Shown: positions 1-9,573, counted from the stretch's first letter. The stretch: 64,000 nt of DNA from Paracidovorax avenae (GCF_040892545.1 NZ_CP156079.1:4809501-4873500); one strand, 5' to 3'. The notes: generated by a model not told the origin, from the letters alone. Program-made: numbers and translations.

Positions 1-13
1 ATGGTGCGAATTT

Positions 14-28
14 TAGGGTTTTCCCCTA
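14..28. promoter_or_regulatory. TAGGG-N5-CCCTA inverted repeat, candidate activator site
   Basis: TAGGGTTTTCCCCTA is an imperfect dyad of TAGGG and CCCTA half-sites in the non-coding left edge of the window. The reverse complement of 56091-56105, upstream of cstA, matches it at 13 of 15 positions. A LuxR-type response regulator gene (56130-56789) sits beside that second copy. The site probably belongs to a gene that starts to the left of this window. Its role as a binding site is inference. Confidence 0.35.
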
Positions 29-162
29 GCACATGGTGTGCCGTGGCCTGGAAACCACGCAAGCGACGAACTCACGAGGTTGCGGGCCCAGGCCCCTCCA
101 GACGACCTACCCTCGCGCCCCAGTTGCTACCTATTCAATAGCAGGCAGCTGTCGCCAATGTG

Positions 163-645
163 TCAGACGGGCACCGCAGTCGTGCTCTTCACGCGGTCGA
201 GCACGAAGCTGGTCTTGCAGTCCTGCACGCTGGGGTGCTTGAGCAGGGTGTCCATGATGAAGCGGCTGTAGTGGGCCATGTCGGCCACGACCACGCGCAG
301 CAGGTAGTCCATCTCGCCCGTGAGGGCGGAGCACTCCACCACCTCGGGCCAGGTCTGGACGCTCGCGCGGAACAGGTCCATGGGGTTGCGCTTGTGGCTT
401 TCGGTGTGCTTTTCCAGGCGGACGTTGAGGTAGGCCGTGAGGCCCAGGCCCACGGCCTCCGGACGCACCAGGGCGACGTAGCGGTCGATCACGCCGGCAT
501 CCTCCAGGCGCTTGGCGCGGCGCAGCACCGCGCTGGGCGACAGGCCCACCTGCTCGCCGATGACGTCGTAGGTTTCGCGGCCGTTGTCCTGAAGGCAGCG
601 CAGGATCGCCCGATCAAGCCGGTCCAGTGCGTGGGAAGCGCTCAT
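163..645 (-). CDS. Lrp/AsnC family transcriptional regulator
   Basis: A 160-residue regulator with the Lrp/AsnC layout. The N-terminal helix-turn-helix covers about residues 5-60 (LDRLDRAILRCLQDNGR, then GLSPSAVLRRAKRLEDAGVI). A C-terminal RAM/AsnC ligand-binding domain follows, with the typical GEMDYLLRVVVADM segment. The open frame extends nine codons further upstream, but the inner ATG (MSASHALDRLD) gives the normal family length. Family members bind amino acids and control amino acid genes. Aromatic amino acid catabolism genes (hpd, phhA) lie 2-5 kb away, so a link to Phe/Tyr metabolism is possible but not shown. It is divergent from the lipase gene, with about 160 bases between them. Confidence 0.9.
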   Translation of the reverse strand: MSASHALDRLDRAILRCLQDNGRETYDVIGEQVGLSPSAVLRRAKRLEDAGVIDRYVALVRPEAVGLGLTAYLNVRLEKHTESHKRNPMDLFRASVQTWPEVVECSALTGEMDYLLRVVVADMAHYSRFIMDTLLKHPSVQDCKTSFVLDRVKSTTAVPV

Positions 646-809
646 GGCACAGGATTCTACGAAGCCCAGCACGTGCAGGCACGGCCTGCAGGCACCTCCC
701 CGGGTTTGTCCGGGTGGAACGCGGCCATGGGCGGCGAATAATGGAATTCACAAAAAAGAACGGTCGTTCTTTTTTGTGTACATCACTACAACGACGGAGA
801 CAAGCAACC

Positions 810-1766
810 ATGAACGGAACCCTTCGCGGCCTCGGCCGCTTCAGGGCGCTGGCGGCGCGCGCCGCCCTCGCCTTTTCCCTCGGCTGCGCATTCACCGCGC
901 CGGCCGCCCATGCGCAAAGCGGCTACACCCAGACGCGCTACCCCATCGTGCTGGTGCACGGCCTGTTCGGGTTCGATTCAGCCCTGGGCGTGGACTATTT
1001 CTACGGCATTCCCGATGCCTTGCGCCGGGACGGTGCGCAGGTGTTCGTGGCCCAGGTGTCGGCCACCAACAGCACCGAGGTGCGCGGCGAGCAACTGCTC
1101 ACCCAGGTCAGGCAGGTGCTGGCCGTCACGGGCGCTGCCAAGGTGAACCTGGTCGGGCATTCCCACGGCGGCCCGACCATCCGCTACGTGGCGGGCGTGG
1201 CGCCGCAACTCGTGGCATCGGTCACGTCGATCGGCGGGGTGAACAAGGGCTCCCGCGTGGCGGACGTGGTGCGCGGCGTGGCGCCGCCGGGCTCGGTGTC
1301 CGAAGCGGTGGCGAGCGCCGCGGCCGGTGCGCTCGCGCAGGTGATCAGCGCTGCCTCGGGCGGCTCCGGCCTGCCGCAGAAGCCGACGGCGGCGCTCGAT
1401 TCGCTCACCACGGCCGGGGCGGCGGACTTCAACCGCCGCTTTCCGCAGGGGCTGGCCAGCGGCTGCGGAAGCGGCGCCGACGTGGTGAACGGCGTGCGCT
1501 ACTACTCCTGGACGGGTACGCAGCCGGTCACGAACGTGCTCGACCCGAGCGATGCGGGCCTGGCCCTGCTGGCGCCCGTGCATGGCGAGGCGAACGACGG
1601 GCTGGTGTCCGCCTGCTCTTCGCGGCTGGGCCGGCACCTGGGGGACTACCGGCAAAACCACCTCGATGAAATCAACCAGCTGGTAGGGCTGCGGGACCTG
1701 TTCTCTCCCGACCCGGTGACGCTCTATCGCCAGCACGCCAACCGGCTGAAGCTGCAGGGGCTCTGA
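810..1766 (+). CDS. secreted triacylglycerol lipase, family I
   Basis: A 318-residue esterase/lipase of the Pseudomonas/Burkholderia family I type, hydrolysing long-chain triacylglycerols outside the cell. Residues 1-36 look like a signal peptide ending AHAQ. The oxyanion segment VLVHGLFGF follows, then the nucleophile elbow GHSHGG with Ser118. A later NDGLV (Asp) and NHLDEINQ (His) fit the rest of the triad and the calcium site. An in-frame extension reaches 627, but the ATG at 810 follows a GGAG-containing leader and starts the signal peptide. The gene for its dedicated foldase begins three bases after the stop, as expected because these lipases need the chaperone to fold in the periplasm before type II secretion. 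Confidence 0.93.
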   Translation: MNGTLRGLGRFRALAARAALAFSLGCAFTAPAAHAQSGYTQTRYPIVLVHGLFGFDSALGVDYFYGIPDALRRDGAQVFVAQVSATNSTEVRGEQLLTQVRQVLAVTGAAKVNLVGHSHGGPTIRYVAGVAPQLVASVTSIGGVNKGSRVADVVRGVAPPGSVSEAVASAAAGALAQVISAASGGSGLPQKPTAALDSLTTAGAADFNRRFPQGLASGCGSGADVVNGVRYYSWTGTQPVTNVLDPSDAGLALLAPVHGEANDGLVSACSSRLGRHLGDYRQNHLDEINQLVGLRDLFSPDPVTLYRQHANRLKLQGL

Positions 1767-1769
1767 CCG

Positions 1770-2768
1770 ATGGCTGCGGCACGCGGGCGGATGGCGGCTG
1801 CGCTGCTGGCGGCCGCGGCGCTGGGCCTGGCCGGCTGGTGGGTACAGCGCTCCACGGCGGGCGGTGCCGGCGAGGCGGGGGGGCGCCCTGCATCCCGCCC
1901 GGCGGCGGACGCCTCCACATCCGCGCTCCGGCCGTCCGGCGGGCCCGATCCGCGGTTCCTGGCGCCGCGCTCCGCGGCCGAGCTGGAAGTGCTCCAGACC
2001 GACCCGCTGCTGGGCGCGGGCCTGCGCGACACGCTCGAAACCTTGCTGCAGGAAGCCCTGGACGCCGGGCCGACCACCGACGCGGCCACGCTCAAGCGCC
2101 GGCTGGAGGGCCTGGTGGACCGCCATTTCCCGGCGGCGGTGCGTGAGCGTGCCCTGGCGCTGGCCGGCCGTTATGTGGACTACCGCGCGGCACTCGGCAC
2201 GGTGACGCCGCCTGCGGACCTGTCCGACCCCAGGGCGCTGCGGGCATCCATGGAGGAGCGCGACCGGCTGCGCGAGCGTTTCTTCGAGCCTGGCGAAGCG
2301 GCCGCCTTGTTCGGCGGCGAAGCAGAGCTGGACCGCCACACGCTCGCGCGGCTGGAGATCCTGCAGGACGCCAGCCGCTCTCCGCAGGAGAAGGCCCGGG
2401 CGCTCCAGGCCGCCGAGGATACATTGCCCGCCGGACTGCGCGCCGCGCGGCAGGCCTACGCCACCCCGCAGGCGGTGGCGGAGCAGACGGCCGCGCTGGA
2501 TGCCCGCCAGGCCGACGACGCGACGCGCCATGCGGAGCGCAGCGCCCGCTATGGCGCGGCGGCGGCCGACGCCCTGGCGCGCCTGGACGGCGAGGAGCGC
2601 CAGTGGCAGCAGCGGCTGGACCAGTACCAGCAGGCCCGGGTCACACAGGGCGACGGCCCGGCCCTGCAGAAGCTGCGCGAGCAGCTGTTCACGCCCGAAG
2701 AGCGGCTGCGCGTGGAAGGGGCCCTGGCGCTGCGGTCCACGCGCCCCGGTGCGGCGGGCGGGGGCTGA
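1770..2768 (+). CDS. lipase secretion chaperone (foldase)
   Basis: A 332-residue Lif/LipB-type steric chaperone with one N-terminal membrane anchor (about residues 8-24), an Ala/Pro-rich linker, and a long, highly helical, Arg/Glu/Ala-rich body that wraps around the lipase in the family structure. It follows the lipase gene by three bases with no clear ribosome site, so translation is probably coupled. The family motif RxxFDY(F/C)L(S/T)A is not visible. The equivalent place near residue 85 reads [13 protein letters not shown], so it is a divergent member. The assignment rests on position, architecture and length. Confidence 0.8.
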   Translation: MAAARGRMAAALLAAAALGLAGWWVQRSTAGGAGEAGGRPASRPAADASTSALRPSGGPDPRFLAPRSAAELEVLQTDPLLGAGLRDTLETLLQEALDAGPTTDAATLKRRLEGLVDRHFPAAVRERALALAGRYVDYRAALGTVTPPADLSDPRALRASMEERDRLRERFFEPGEAAALFGGEAELDRHTLARLEILQDASRSPQEKARALQAAEDTLPAGLRAARQAYATPQAVAEQTAALDARQADDATRHAERSARYGAAAADALARLDGEERQWQQRLDQYQQARVTQGDGPALQKLREQLFTPEERLRVEGALALRSTRPGAAGGG

Positions 2769-2937
2769 GCGCCGGCTCTGGTGGCCGTACGGCCGGGCGC
2801 AGGCTGCGCACTGCGCCGCCATGGCGCAGTTTTCCTGCACGAAGCTGGAGCCGCCGCGATGTTTACGCCAGAAACATGAGCCTGCGTGCGCCTACAGTGG
2901 CATGACGCAGATCAACGCGCCAACCCGGAGACAACGC

Positions 2938-4074
<1,137 letters not shown>

Positions 4075-4181
4075 AAGAACGCCTAAAGCCACCTGCAAGC
4101 CGATTGACGTAACCAACTGCATCGGCATGGCACCCGTCTCTATACTGCGCCCTCCCAATGAGCACGGAGAGAGAGACACCC

Positions 4182-5150
4182 ATGTTGCGTCGCAGTTACC
4201 TTTTGGCCGTCCTGCTGGCGGGAGGGGCCTGGAGCGTCCAGGCCCAGAACGCCTCGGCACCGCTGACCATCATTGTTCCGTACCCCGCCGGCGGGCCCGT
4301 GGACGCGTCCGCCCGCATCGTGGCGGAAGGCGTGCGCGGCGCGCTGGGCCCGGTGGAGGTACAGAACAAGCCGGGGGCTGGCGGCACGACGGGCGTGGCA
4401 CTGGTGGCCAAGGCCCCGAAGGACGCCAACTGGCTGGTGATGGGCGCGGTGGCGACGCACGCGGTGAATCCGTGGCTGCAGAAGGCTTTCCCGTACGACC
4501 CGCTGAAGGATTTCAAGCCGATCGCGCTGGTGGCGCGCACGCCCAACGTGCTCGTCATGGACGCGGAGCATGCCAAGTCGCTGGGCATCCGCACGACCGG
4601 GGAACTGGTGCAGTACCTCAAGAAGAACCCCGACCAGGTGCGCTACGGATCGGGCGGCAACGGCAGCATCGGCCACATCGCGGCCGAGATGTTCAAGTCG
4701 CTCACCAATACGCGCGTGGCGCACGTGCCCTTCCAGGGATCCGCGCCCGCGCTCAAGGCCCTGCAGTCGGGAGAGGTCGCGTTCGTGTTCGACAACCTCG
4801 CCTCGTCGCTGCCGCTGATCAAGGCCGGCAAGCTCAAGGCCCTGGGCGTGACCACCCTGGGCCGGGACGACGAGTTGCCGGACGTGCGCAGCATCAACGA
4901 CGAGGTGCCGGGATTCAACGTGGTGACGTGGTTCGGGCTGTTCGCTCCGGCCTCGCTGCCCGACGCCGACGCCCGCCGCTATGCGGCGGCCATCACCGCG
5001 GCGATGAAGGTGCCTGCCAGCGAGCAGAAGCTCAAGAAGATGGGCATCGACGCCGAGGACCTGACGCTGGAGTCCTTCGGCCAGTTCGTGCGCGCGGAGC
5101 ATGCGAAGTACGGCTTCCTGATCAAGGCCGCGAAGATCAAGATGGACTGA
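4182..5150 (+). CDS. Bug-family tripartite tricarboxylate-type solute-binding receptor
   Basis: A 322-residue periplasmic binding protein of the TctC/Bug family. A signal peptide (MLRRSYLLAVLLAGG, cleaved near VQAQ) precedes the Bug hallmark ITIIVPYPAGG-like stretch (LTIIVPYPAGGPVD), ENKPGAGG-like QNKPGAGGTTG and YGSGGNGSIGHIAAEMF. These receptors bind carboxylates and other small organic acids, often without a linked permease. None is encoded here. The ATG at 4182 is chosen over 4158 because GGAGAGAGAGA lies just upstream of it. A TATACT hexamer at 4141-4146 may be its -10 element. Its position between hpd and phhA hints at an aromatic or keto-acid ligand, which is only a guess. Confidence 0.92.
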   Translation: MLRRSYLLAVLLAGGAWSVQAQNASAPLTIIVPYPAGGPVDASARIVAEGVRGALGPVEVQNKPGAGGTTGVALVAKAPKDANWLVMGAVATHAVNPWLQKAFPYDPLKDFKPIALVARTPNVLVMDAEHAKSLGIRTTGELVQYLKKNPDQVRYGSGGNGSIGHIAAEMFKSLTNTRVAHVPFQGSAPALKALQSGEVAFVFDNLASSLPLIKAGKLKALGVTTLGRDDELPDVRSINDEVPGFNVVTWFGLFAPASLPDADARRYAAAITAAMKVPASEQKLKKMGIDAEDLTLESFGQFVRAEHAKYGFLIKAAKIKMD

Positions 5151-5208
5151 CAGCGCGGGGCGCCCTGGCATGGGCATTCCCGTGCATTGCATAACGAGGA
5201 GACATGCC

Positions 5209-6048
5209 ATGGGACAAGCCCCCGTCGTTTACGGCCAATCCGACCGCCCGCCGCGCGGCGACTACGCCCGCGCCGGCAGCGACTACACCTGCGCGCAGGA
5301 CTATGCGGCCTATACGCCGCAGGACCACGAGACCTACCGGCGGCTGTACGCCCGCCAGTCGGCGCTGCTGCCCGGCCGTGCGAGCGAGGCCTTCATCGCC
5401 GCCCTGCCCTCACTGGGCGCGAGCGACCGCATCCCCCGCTTCGACGAGATCAACGAGCGGCTGCAGCGCGCCACGGGCTGGGAGATCGTGGGCGTTCCGG
5501 GCCTGATCCCCGAGGTGCCCTTCTTCACGCTGCTGGCGAACCGCAAGTTCCCGGTGACGGACTGGATCCGCACGCCCGAGGAGTTCGACTACATCGTGGA
5601 GCCGGACATCTTCCACGACCTGTTCGGGCACGTACCGCTGCTCTTCAACCCGGTGTTCGCGGACTACGTGCAGCGCTACGGCCAGGGGGGCCTGAAGGCG
5701 CACGGGCTCGGTGCCTGCGAGATGCTGTCGCGCCTGTACTGGTACACGATCGAGTTCGGCCTGATCCGCGAACGCGGTGCGCTGCGCGCCTATGGTGCGG
5801 GCATCCTCAGTTCTTCCGGCGAACTGGAGTATTCGGTGAACAGCCCCGAGCCGCAGCGCCTGCCGCTGCAGCTGGAGCGCACCATGCGCACGCGCTACAA
5901 GATCGACACCTACCAGCAGACGTATTTCGTGATCGACAGCTTCGAGCAGCTGTTCGCGATGACGGAGCCGGATTTCGGGCCGGTGTACGAGCGCCTGCGC
6001 GGGCAGGCCGAGTTCGCCGCGGACGAACGCGAGGCGGTGGCAGCCTGA
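5209..6048 (+). CDS. phhA: phenylalanine 4-monooxygenase
   Basis: A 279-residue tetrahydrobiopterin-dependent hydroxylase converting phenylalanine to tyrosine, of the short bacterial form without an ACT domain. The iron facial triad is visible as His136 and His141 (DIFHDLFGHVPL) and Glu182 (YWYTIEFG). The pterin-site segment GLIPEVPFFTLLANRKFPVT is present. The ATG at 5209 follows AACGAGGAGACATGCC. An upstream in-frame ATG at 5170 lacks a ribosome site. Together with hpd it forms a phenylalanine to homogentisate route. No 4a-carbinolamine dehydratase gene is adjacent, although this enzyme usually needs one. The gene converges with the response regulator at a strong hairpin. Confidence 0.96.
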   Translation: MGQAPVVYGQSDRPPRGDYARAGSDYTCAQDYAAYTPQDHETYRRLYARQSALLPGRASEAFIAALPSLGASDRIPRFDEINERLQRATGWEIVGVPGLIPEVPFFTLLANRKFPVTDWIRTPEEFDYIVEPDIFHDLFGHVPLLFNPVFADYVQRYGQGGLKAHGLGACEMLSRLYWYTIEFGLIRERGALRAYGAGILSSSGELEYSVNSPEPQRLPLQLERTMRTRYKIDTYQQTYFVIDSFEQLFAMTEPDFGPVYERLRGQAEFAADEREAVAA

Positions 6049-6052
6049 CGAC

Positions 6053-6088
6053 CTGAGGGGCCGGCCGATCGCTCCGGCCGGCTCTCAG
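6053..6088. terminator. bidirectional hairpin between convergent phhA and response regulator
   Basis: A nested inverted repeat: CTGAG (6053-6057) pairs with CTCAG (6084-6088), and GCCGGCCG (6060-6067) pairs with CGGCCGGC (6075-6082) around a seven-base loop. It lies just past the phhA stop and overlaps the stop of the regulator gene on the other strand. There is no T-run on either side, so intrinsic termination is plausible but unproven. Confidence 0.5.
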
Positions 6089-6792
6089 CCGCGCCGTGCC
6101 ACGGCGCGCACCGCCAGTTCGGTGCGGCTGCGGGCATGCAGCTTTTCCATGATGCGGCTCACGTAGTTCTTCACCGTGCCTTCGGCCAGGAACACGGCCG
6201 CGCCGATCTGCTTGTTGCTCAGGCCGTCGGCGATGAGCTGCAGGATGCGCTCTTCCTTGCCGGTCAGCAGCTCCTCCAGCGGATCGGCCGCCGGCCGGGG
6301 CGTGGCGGCGCCCGATGTAGCCGGCGACGCCGGTGGCGGAGCCAGGCGCCGGAATTCCTCCATCACCTTGCAGGCCACGGCCGGCGACAGGCGCGATTCG
6401 CCACGCTGCACGGCGCGGATGGTCTCCAGTACCTCGTCCTCCGCGGCGTCCTTGAGCAGGTAGGCGCGCGCGCCGGCGCGGATGGCCTCGAACACGAGAT
6501 CGTCGTGGTCGAAGGTGGTCAGCACCACGACCCGCACCGACGGCAGCCGACCGGTGATCTCGCGGGTGGCGACGACGCCGCTGACGCGCGGCATCTGCAG
6601 GTCCATGACAACCACGTCCGGCGCCAGCGCGACCGCCTGGTCGATGGCGTCCTGGCCATCCACGGCCTGGCCCACGACCTCGATGTCGGGCTCCATGCCC
6701 AGCGTCATGGCCAGCGCGCGCCGGATCAGCGGCTGGTCGTCCGCGATCAGCAGGCGCAGGCTGCCAGCGCGGGAAGGCGTGGATTCGCTCAT
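6085..6792 (-). CDS. NarL/FixJ-type response regulator
   Basis: A 235-residue DNA-binding response regulator. The receiver domain covers residues 12-125, with acidic pocket residues in LLIADDQ, phosphoacceptor Asp64 in VVVMDLQMPRVSG, and the conserved Thr and Lys in VVLTTFD and AYLLKDA. An Ala/Pro-rich linker leads to a LuxR-type helix-turn-helix (LTGKEERILQLIADGLSNKQIGAAVFLAEGTVKNYV, in two parts). The frame is open upstream to 7311, but the ATG at 6792 overlaps the stop of a small gene (6789-7007) as ATGA. The divergent sensor kinase at 7073 is its obvious partner. It may bind the GTGAC-N4-GGCAC motifs nearby (inference). Confidence 0.93.
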   Translation of the reverse strand: MSESTPSRAGSLRLLIADDQPLIRRALAMTLGMEPDIEVVGQAVDGQDAIDQAVALAPDVVVMDLQMPRVSGVVATREITGRLPSVRVVVLTTFDHDDLVFEAIRAGARAYLLKDAAEDEVLETIRAVQRGESRLSPAVACKVMEEFRRLAPPPASPATSGAATPRPAADPLEELLTGKEERILQLIADGLSNKQIGAAVFLAEGTVKNYVSRIMEKLHARSRTELAVRAVARRG

Positions 6793-7007
6793 GGGGAGTC
6801 TTTCGGGTCCTGTGGGGAAGTAGAGGCATTCTGCCGCGACAGCGCATCGTCCCGCAGGCGCGTGCCGAGGCGCTCGTGCAGCTCCCCGACCCAGGCGGAC
6901 GGCAGGCGCGCCGTGAAGAAGCGCAGCACCGCGGCCACCGCCAGCGCGGCCTGCTCGGGCGTCAGGCCGGCGGCAGCGCCCACGGTACGGATCAGTTCCT
7001 CTAGCAT
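6789..7007 (-). CDS. small helical protein of unknown function coupled to response regulator
   Basis: A 72-residue acidic-basic helical protein starting MLEELIRTVGAAAGLTPEQA, with a second amphipathic helix (VAAVLRFFTARLPSAWVGEL) and a polar tail ending PQDPKDSP. It has no signal peptide or membrane segment. The spacing of its helices recalls small DUF2267-like domains, but I cannot assign it. Its stop overlaps the regulator start by four bases (ATGA), so the two are probably co-translated. It lies divergent from the kinase, 65 bases away. The in-frame ATG at 7082 would run into the kinase gene, so 7007 is preferred, with GAGG just upstream. Confidence 0.6.
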   Translation of the reverse strand: MLEELIRTVGAAAGLTPEQAALAVAAVLRFFTARLPSAWVGELHERLGTRLRDDALSRQNASTSPQDPKDSP

Positions 7008-7057
7008 GGCAAGATGGTCCTCGGCTCCAATGTAGGGCGCGCATACGCGCGTGCACA

Positions 7058-7071
7058 GTGACGACCGGCAC
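7058..7071 (+). promoter_or_regulatory. GTGAC-N4-GGCAC motif at kinase start
   Basis: GTGACGACCGGCAC sits two bases before the ATG of the kinase gene (7073) and in the 65-base divergent region shared with the small gene and regulator. The same two pentamers with the same four-base gap occur at 8873-8886 and 9640-9653, each upstream of another gene in this cluster. It is a candidate autoregulatory site for the two-component system. Confidence 0.4.
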
Positions 7072-7072
7072 C

Positions 7073-8842
7073 ATGACGTCATCTTCTGTTCCCGATTCCA
7101 TCCCGCCCTCGCGGGCCGCGGCCTGGCTCGGCAGGCTGCATCCGCGGCGCAATCTCGCGGCAGCCATCGGCTGGTCGATGCTGGCCCTCGTCGCTCTGGC
7201 CTCCCTGGTGGCGGGCCAGCTGGCCGCCGCCGATGCAGAACGGGCCGAGCGGGCCGCCACCCAGCGCCTCATGGCGCAGTTCGCCACCCAGGTCCGGAGC
7301 GGGCTGGACATGGGACTGCGCCTGCGGGTGGCGGTCCTTCAGGTCACGGCATCGCAGATCGCCGTGTCCGGCGACCAGGGTGCGCAGCCGCTGCGGCTGC
7401 ACCTGGAGGCCCTGCGCGCGCAATTCCCCGAATTCGCCTGGCTCGGCGTAACGGATGCCGGCGGAAGCATCCGCGCCGCGGCCGGCGTGCCCCAGGGCGC
7501 AGGTCCGCCGACGTCGCCGCAGGCACAGGCGGATGCCCTCGCGGAGCCGTTCCTCGGCGGTGCCTCCGGCCGCGACGGGTCCCGGGGCCGCGCGCTCGAT
7601 GCCGCCCTGCCGATCGCGCACGGCCAGGTGCTGGTCGCGCAGCTGTCCCGGGACTGGATCGGACGCTTCGGGCACGACCTGCTGGCAGGCCTGGGAGCCC
7701 AGCGCCCGCCCGAGCTGCTGCTGATCGGCCCGGACGGCTCCGTGCTGACCGGGCCCGCCGGCTGGATCGGGCGCGACGTGGCCGGCATGGACCTGACCGA
7801 GGGTGGCCGTTTCGTCGTGGGCCGCCATGGCCCCGCCCTGCCGGAGGGCCGCGCCGGCTGGTCGGTGGCGGTGCGGCAGCCGGCGGACATTGCGCTGGAG
7901 GGAGTGGAGCGACTGCGCAATACGGTGCTCCTGACCGTGCTGCTGGCCGGCCTGCTGGCAGCGCTCTGCGCCCCGCTGCTGACGGGATGGCTGACGCGCC
8001 GGCTGAACGCGCTGGCCCAGCAGGCGCAGGAGATCAGGGAAGGCCGGCGCGGCGACATCGTGGCGCCGCCGGGCCGGGACGAGGTCGGCCGCATCGGCGC
8101 GACCCTGGCCGCGCTGGTCGCGCAGCTGCAGGCGGAGAAGGCCGCGCTGGCCTCGCTGAACGCGGTGCTCGACCAGCGCGTCGCAGAACGCACCGCGCGC
8201 ATCCAGCGCATGTCCGAAGAGGCACGGGCCGCCGCAGTCACCCGCGAGCGGCTGCGCCTGGCGCGGGACCTGCACGACACGCTGGCGCACTCGCTGATGG
8301 CCCTGCTGCAGCAGATCCGGCTGGTGCGCAAGCTGGGCGACCGGATGGGTCCGGAGGACCTGGCCGCGGAGCTGGGCCGCGCGGAGGAAGTGGCCGCTTC
8401 CGGGTTGGCGGAGGCACGGGCAGCGATCACGCAGATGCGCCACGGCAGCGTGCGCGAGAAGGGGCTGTCCGCCGCCCTGCGGGATCTGCTGGCCCGCTTC
8501 GGCGAGCGCACCGGACTGGCCACGGAGTTCACCGCGACGGGCGCCGCGGCCGATCTTGCCGACGAGCGCGCAGAGACGCTATACCGCATCGCCGAGGAGG
8601 CGCTGCGCAACATCGAGCGCCACGCACAGGCCCGCACGGCCGCGGTGGACCTGGCGGACGAAGCGGGCCAGGCCGTCCTGCGGGTGCGCGACGACGGCCG
8701 GGGGTTCGACCCGCAGGCACCGTGCGCCGGCCACTACGGGCTGGTGGGCATCCGCGAACAGGCGGCCCTCGTCGGTGCCGCGCTGTCGATCGGCAGCCGC
8801 CCGGGCGCGGGCTGCGAACTGCGCGTGGCCTTCGCGCCCTGA
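7073..8842 (+). CDS. NarL-type membrane sensor histidine kinase
   Basis: A 589-residue sensor. A first membrane helix (about residues 28-50), a periplasmic domain of about 230 residues, a second helix (about 283-304), HAMP (about 305-357) and a coiled coil lead to a HisKA_3 domain with His401 in LRLARDLHDTLAHSL. The HATPase domain shows N-box EEALRNIERHA and G-box DDGRGF. It phosphorylates the divergent regulator at 6085-6792 (inferred). The periplasmic part (LGVTDAGGSIRAAAGVP) looks like a Cache/PAS-type sensor, but the ligand is unknown. A GTG at 7058 would add five residues and overlaps the shared regulatory motif, so ATG 7073 is preferred. Confidence 0.92.
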   Translation: MTSSSVPDSIPPSRAAAWLGRLHPRRNLAAAIGWSMLALVALASLVAGQLAAADAERAERAATQRLMAQFATQVRSGLDMGLRLRVAVLQVTASQIAVSGDQGAQPLRLHLEALRAQFPEFAWLGVTDAGGSIRAAAGVPQGAGPPTSPQAQADALAEPFLGGASGRDGSRGRALDAALPIAHGQVLVAQLSRDWIGRFGHDLLAGLGAQRPPELLLIGPDGSVLTGPAGWIGRDVAGMDLTEGGRFVVGRHGPALPEGRAGWSVAVRQPADIALEGVERLRNTVLLTVLLAGLLAALCAPLLTGWLTRRLNALAQQAQEIREGRRGDIVAPPGRDEVGRIGATLAALVAQLQAEKAALASLNAVLDQRVAERTARIQRMSEEARAAAVTRERLRLARDLHDTLAHSLMALLQQIRLVRKLGDRMGPEDLAAELGRAEEVAASGLAEARAAITQMRHGSVREKGLSAALRDLLARFGERTGLATEFTATGAAADLADERAETLYRIAEEALRNIERHAQARTAAVDLADEAGQAVLRVRDDGRGFDPQAPCAGHYGLVGIREQAALVGAALSIGSRPGAGCELRVAFAP

Positions 8843-8860
8843 CGTCCGGCACCACCAGAT

Positions 8861-8886
8861 CGTGACCCGGCAGTGACCGTGGGCAC
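8861..8886 (+). promoter_or_regulatory. tandem GTGAC element with GGCAC, upstream of secreted-protein gene
   Basis: CGTGAC at 8861, GTGACC at 8873 and GGCAC at 8882 form a 26-base element. It matches the element at 9628-9653 at 21 of 26 positions with identical spacing. A possible -10 hexamer TAGATT lies at 8910-8915, and the gene starts at 8984. The placement upstream of a likely -35 region fits activator binding. Confidence 0.45.
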
Positions 8887-8983
8887 TGCCGGGTGCCGCG
8901 ACCGGAGCCTAGATTGCACCCCGTGGGCAGGCGGTGCGATGGGCGCGCCGCCCCGGCCCCGGATCCATGCCAAGGAGTGCACC

Positions 8984-9481
8984 ATGCGTACCACCAAGAC
9001 CACCTCCCGCCACGCCACGCTGGGCGCCGTCGCCGTCGCCGTGCTGATGGCCGCCGCCACCCTCCCGGCCCGGGCGCAGGATGAACTGGTCCTGCTCGAG
9101 AAGGAGCGCACCACGCTGTACGAGAACGGCGGCATCGGCCAGACCGAGCAGGCCAGGATGCGCGCCACCGCGCAGGACTGGCCGCTGCGCATGACCTTCT
9201 CCGAGCACAAGGACAACGAGTTCACCGCCGACGTCAAGCTGCTGGTGACCGACCAGCGCGGTGCGCCGATGCTGGTGCTCAACAACGCCGGGCCGATGAC
9301 CTACGCGATGCTGCCCGCGGGCAAGTACCGCGTGACGGCCACCCAGCATGGCGTGACCGAGTCGCGCGAGGTGACGCTGGACGGCAAGCACGGCCGCGAC
9401 GTGTACTTCCACTGGACCGGCACGCCGAAGGTCGCTCCCTGGAACGGACAGTCGGCCGGCGCCGTCGCTCCCGCCGGCTGA
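8984..9481 (+). CDS. secreted protein of unknown function
   Basis: A 165-residue exported protein. The signal peptide (basic MRTTKTTSRH, then a hydrophobic stretch, cleaved after LPARAQ) precedes a mature part rich in beta-strand pattern. That part includes LVTDQRGAPMLVLNNAGPMT and LPAGKYRVTATQHGVTESREVTL. The latter resembles the PAGKYxVxAxxxG strand pair of carboxypeptidase-regulatory-like or PEGA-type periplasmic domains. The ATG at 8984 follows AAGGAGTGCACC. It sits just downstream of the sensor kinase and carries the shared 26-base element in its promoter. A typical hairpin terminator follows. No enzymatic motif is visible. Confidence 0.8.
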   Translation: MRTTKTTSRHATLGAVAVAVLMAAATLPARAQDELVLLEKERTTLYENGGIGQTEQARMRATAQDWPLRMTFSEHKDNEFTADVKLLVTDQRGAPMLVLNNAGPMTYAMLPAGKYRVTATQHGVTESREVTLDGKHGRDVYFHWTGTPKVAPWNGQSAGAVAPAG

Positions 9482-9540
9482 CCGCCTCGGAGCTCCCCCT
9501 GCCCACGCGACCGGCACGGCCGGTGGCATGCTCCCGCCCC

Positions 9541-9573
9541 GCCCCGCCCAGCCCTGCACCGCGGGGCTTTTTT
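9541..9573 (+). terminator. Rho-independent terminator
   Basis: GCCCCGC (9541-9547) and GCGGGGC (9561-9567) form a seven-base GC stem with a 13-base loop, followed directly by six T residues (9568-9573). It ends transcription of the secreted-protein gene at 8984-9481. Confidence 0.85.

Noticed and set aside
1..162. tRNA or small RNA at the left edge
   Set aside because: No cloverleaf or terminator pattern is visible; only the TAGGG dyad stands out.
978..2840. Minus-strand open frame of about 620 codons over the lipase and foldase
   Set aside because: Antisense to a recognisable lipase with a triad and its chaperone; no motif in the frame itself.
2500..2937. N-terminal extension of hpd by 146 codons
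   Set aside because: The sequence is low-complexity Arg/Ala and overlaps the foldase gene; HPPD homology starts at MNTPLPHP.
4104..4146. TTGACG plus TATACT as a promoter of the Bug receptor
   Set aside because: The spacer is 31 bases, far from 16-18; only the TATACT is kept as a possible -10.
7058..7072. GTG start of the sensor kinase
   Set aside because: It coincides with a shared regulatory motif and ATG 7073 gives a natural N terminus.
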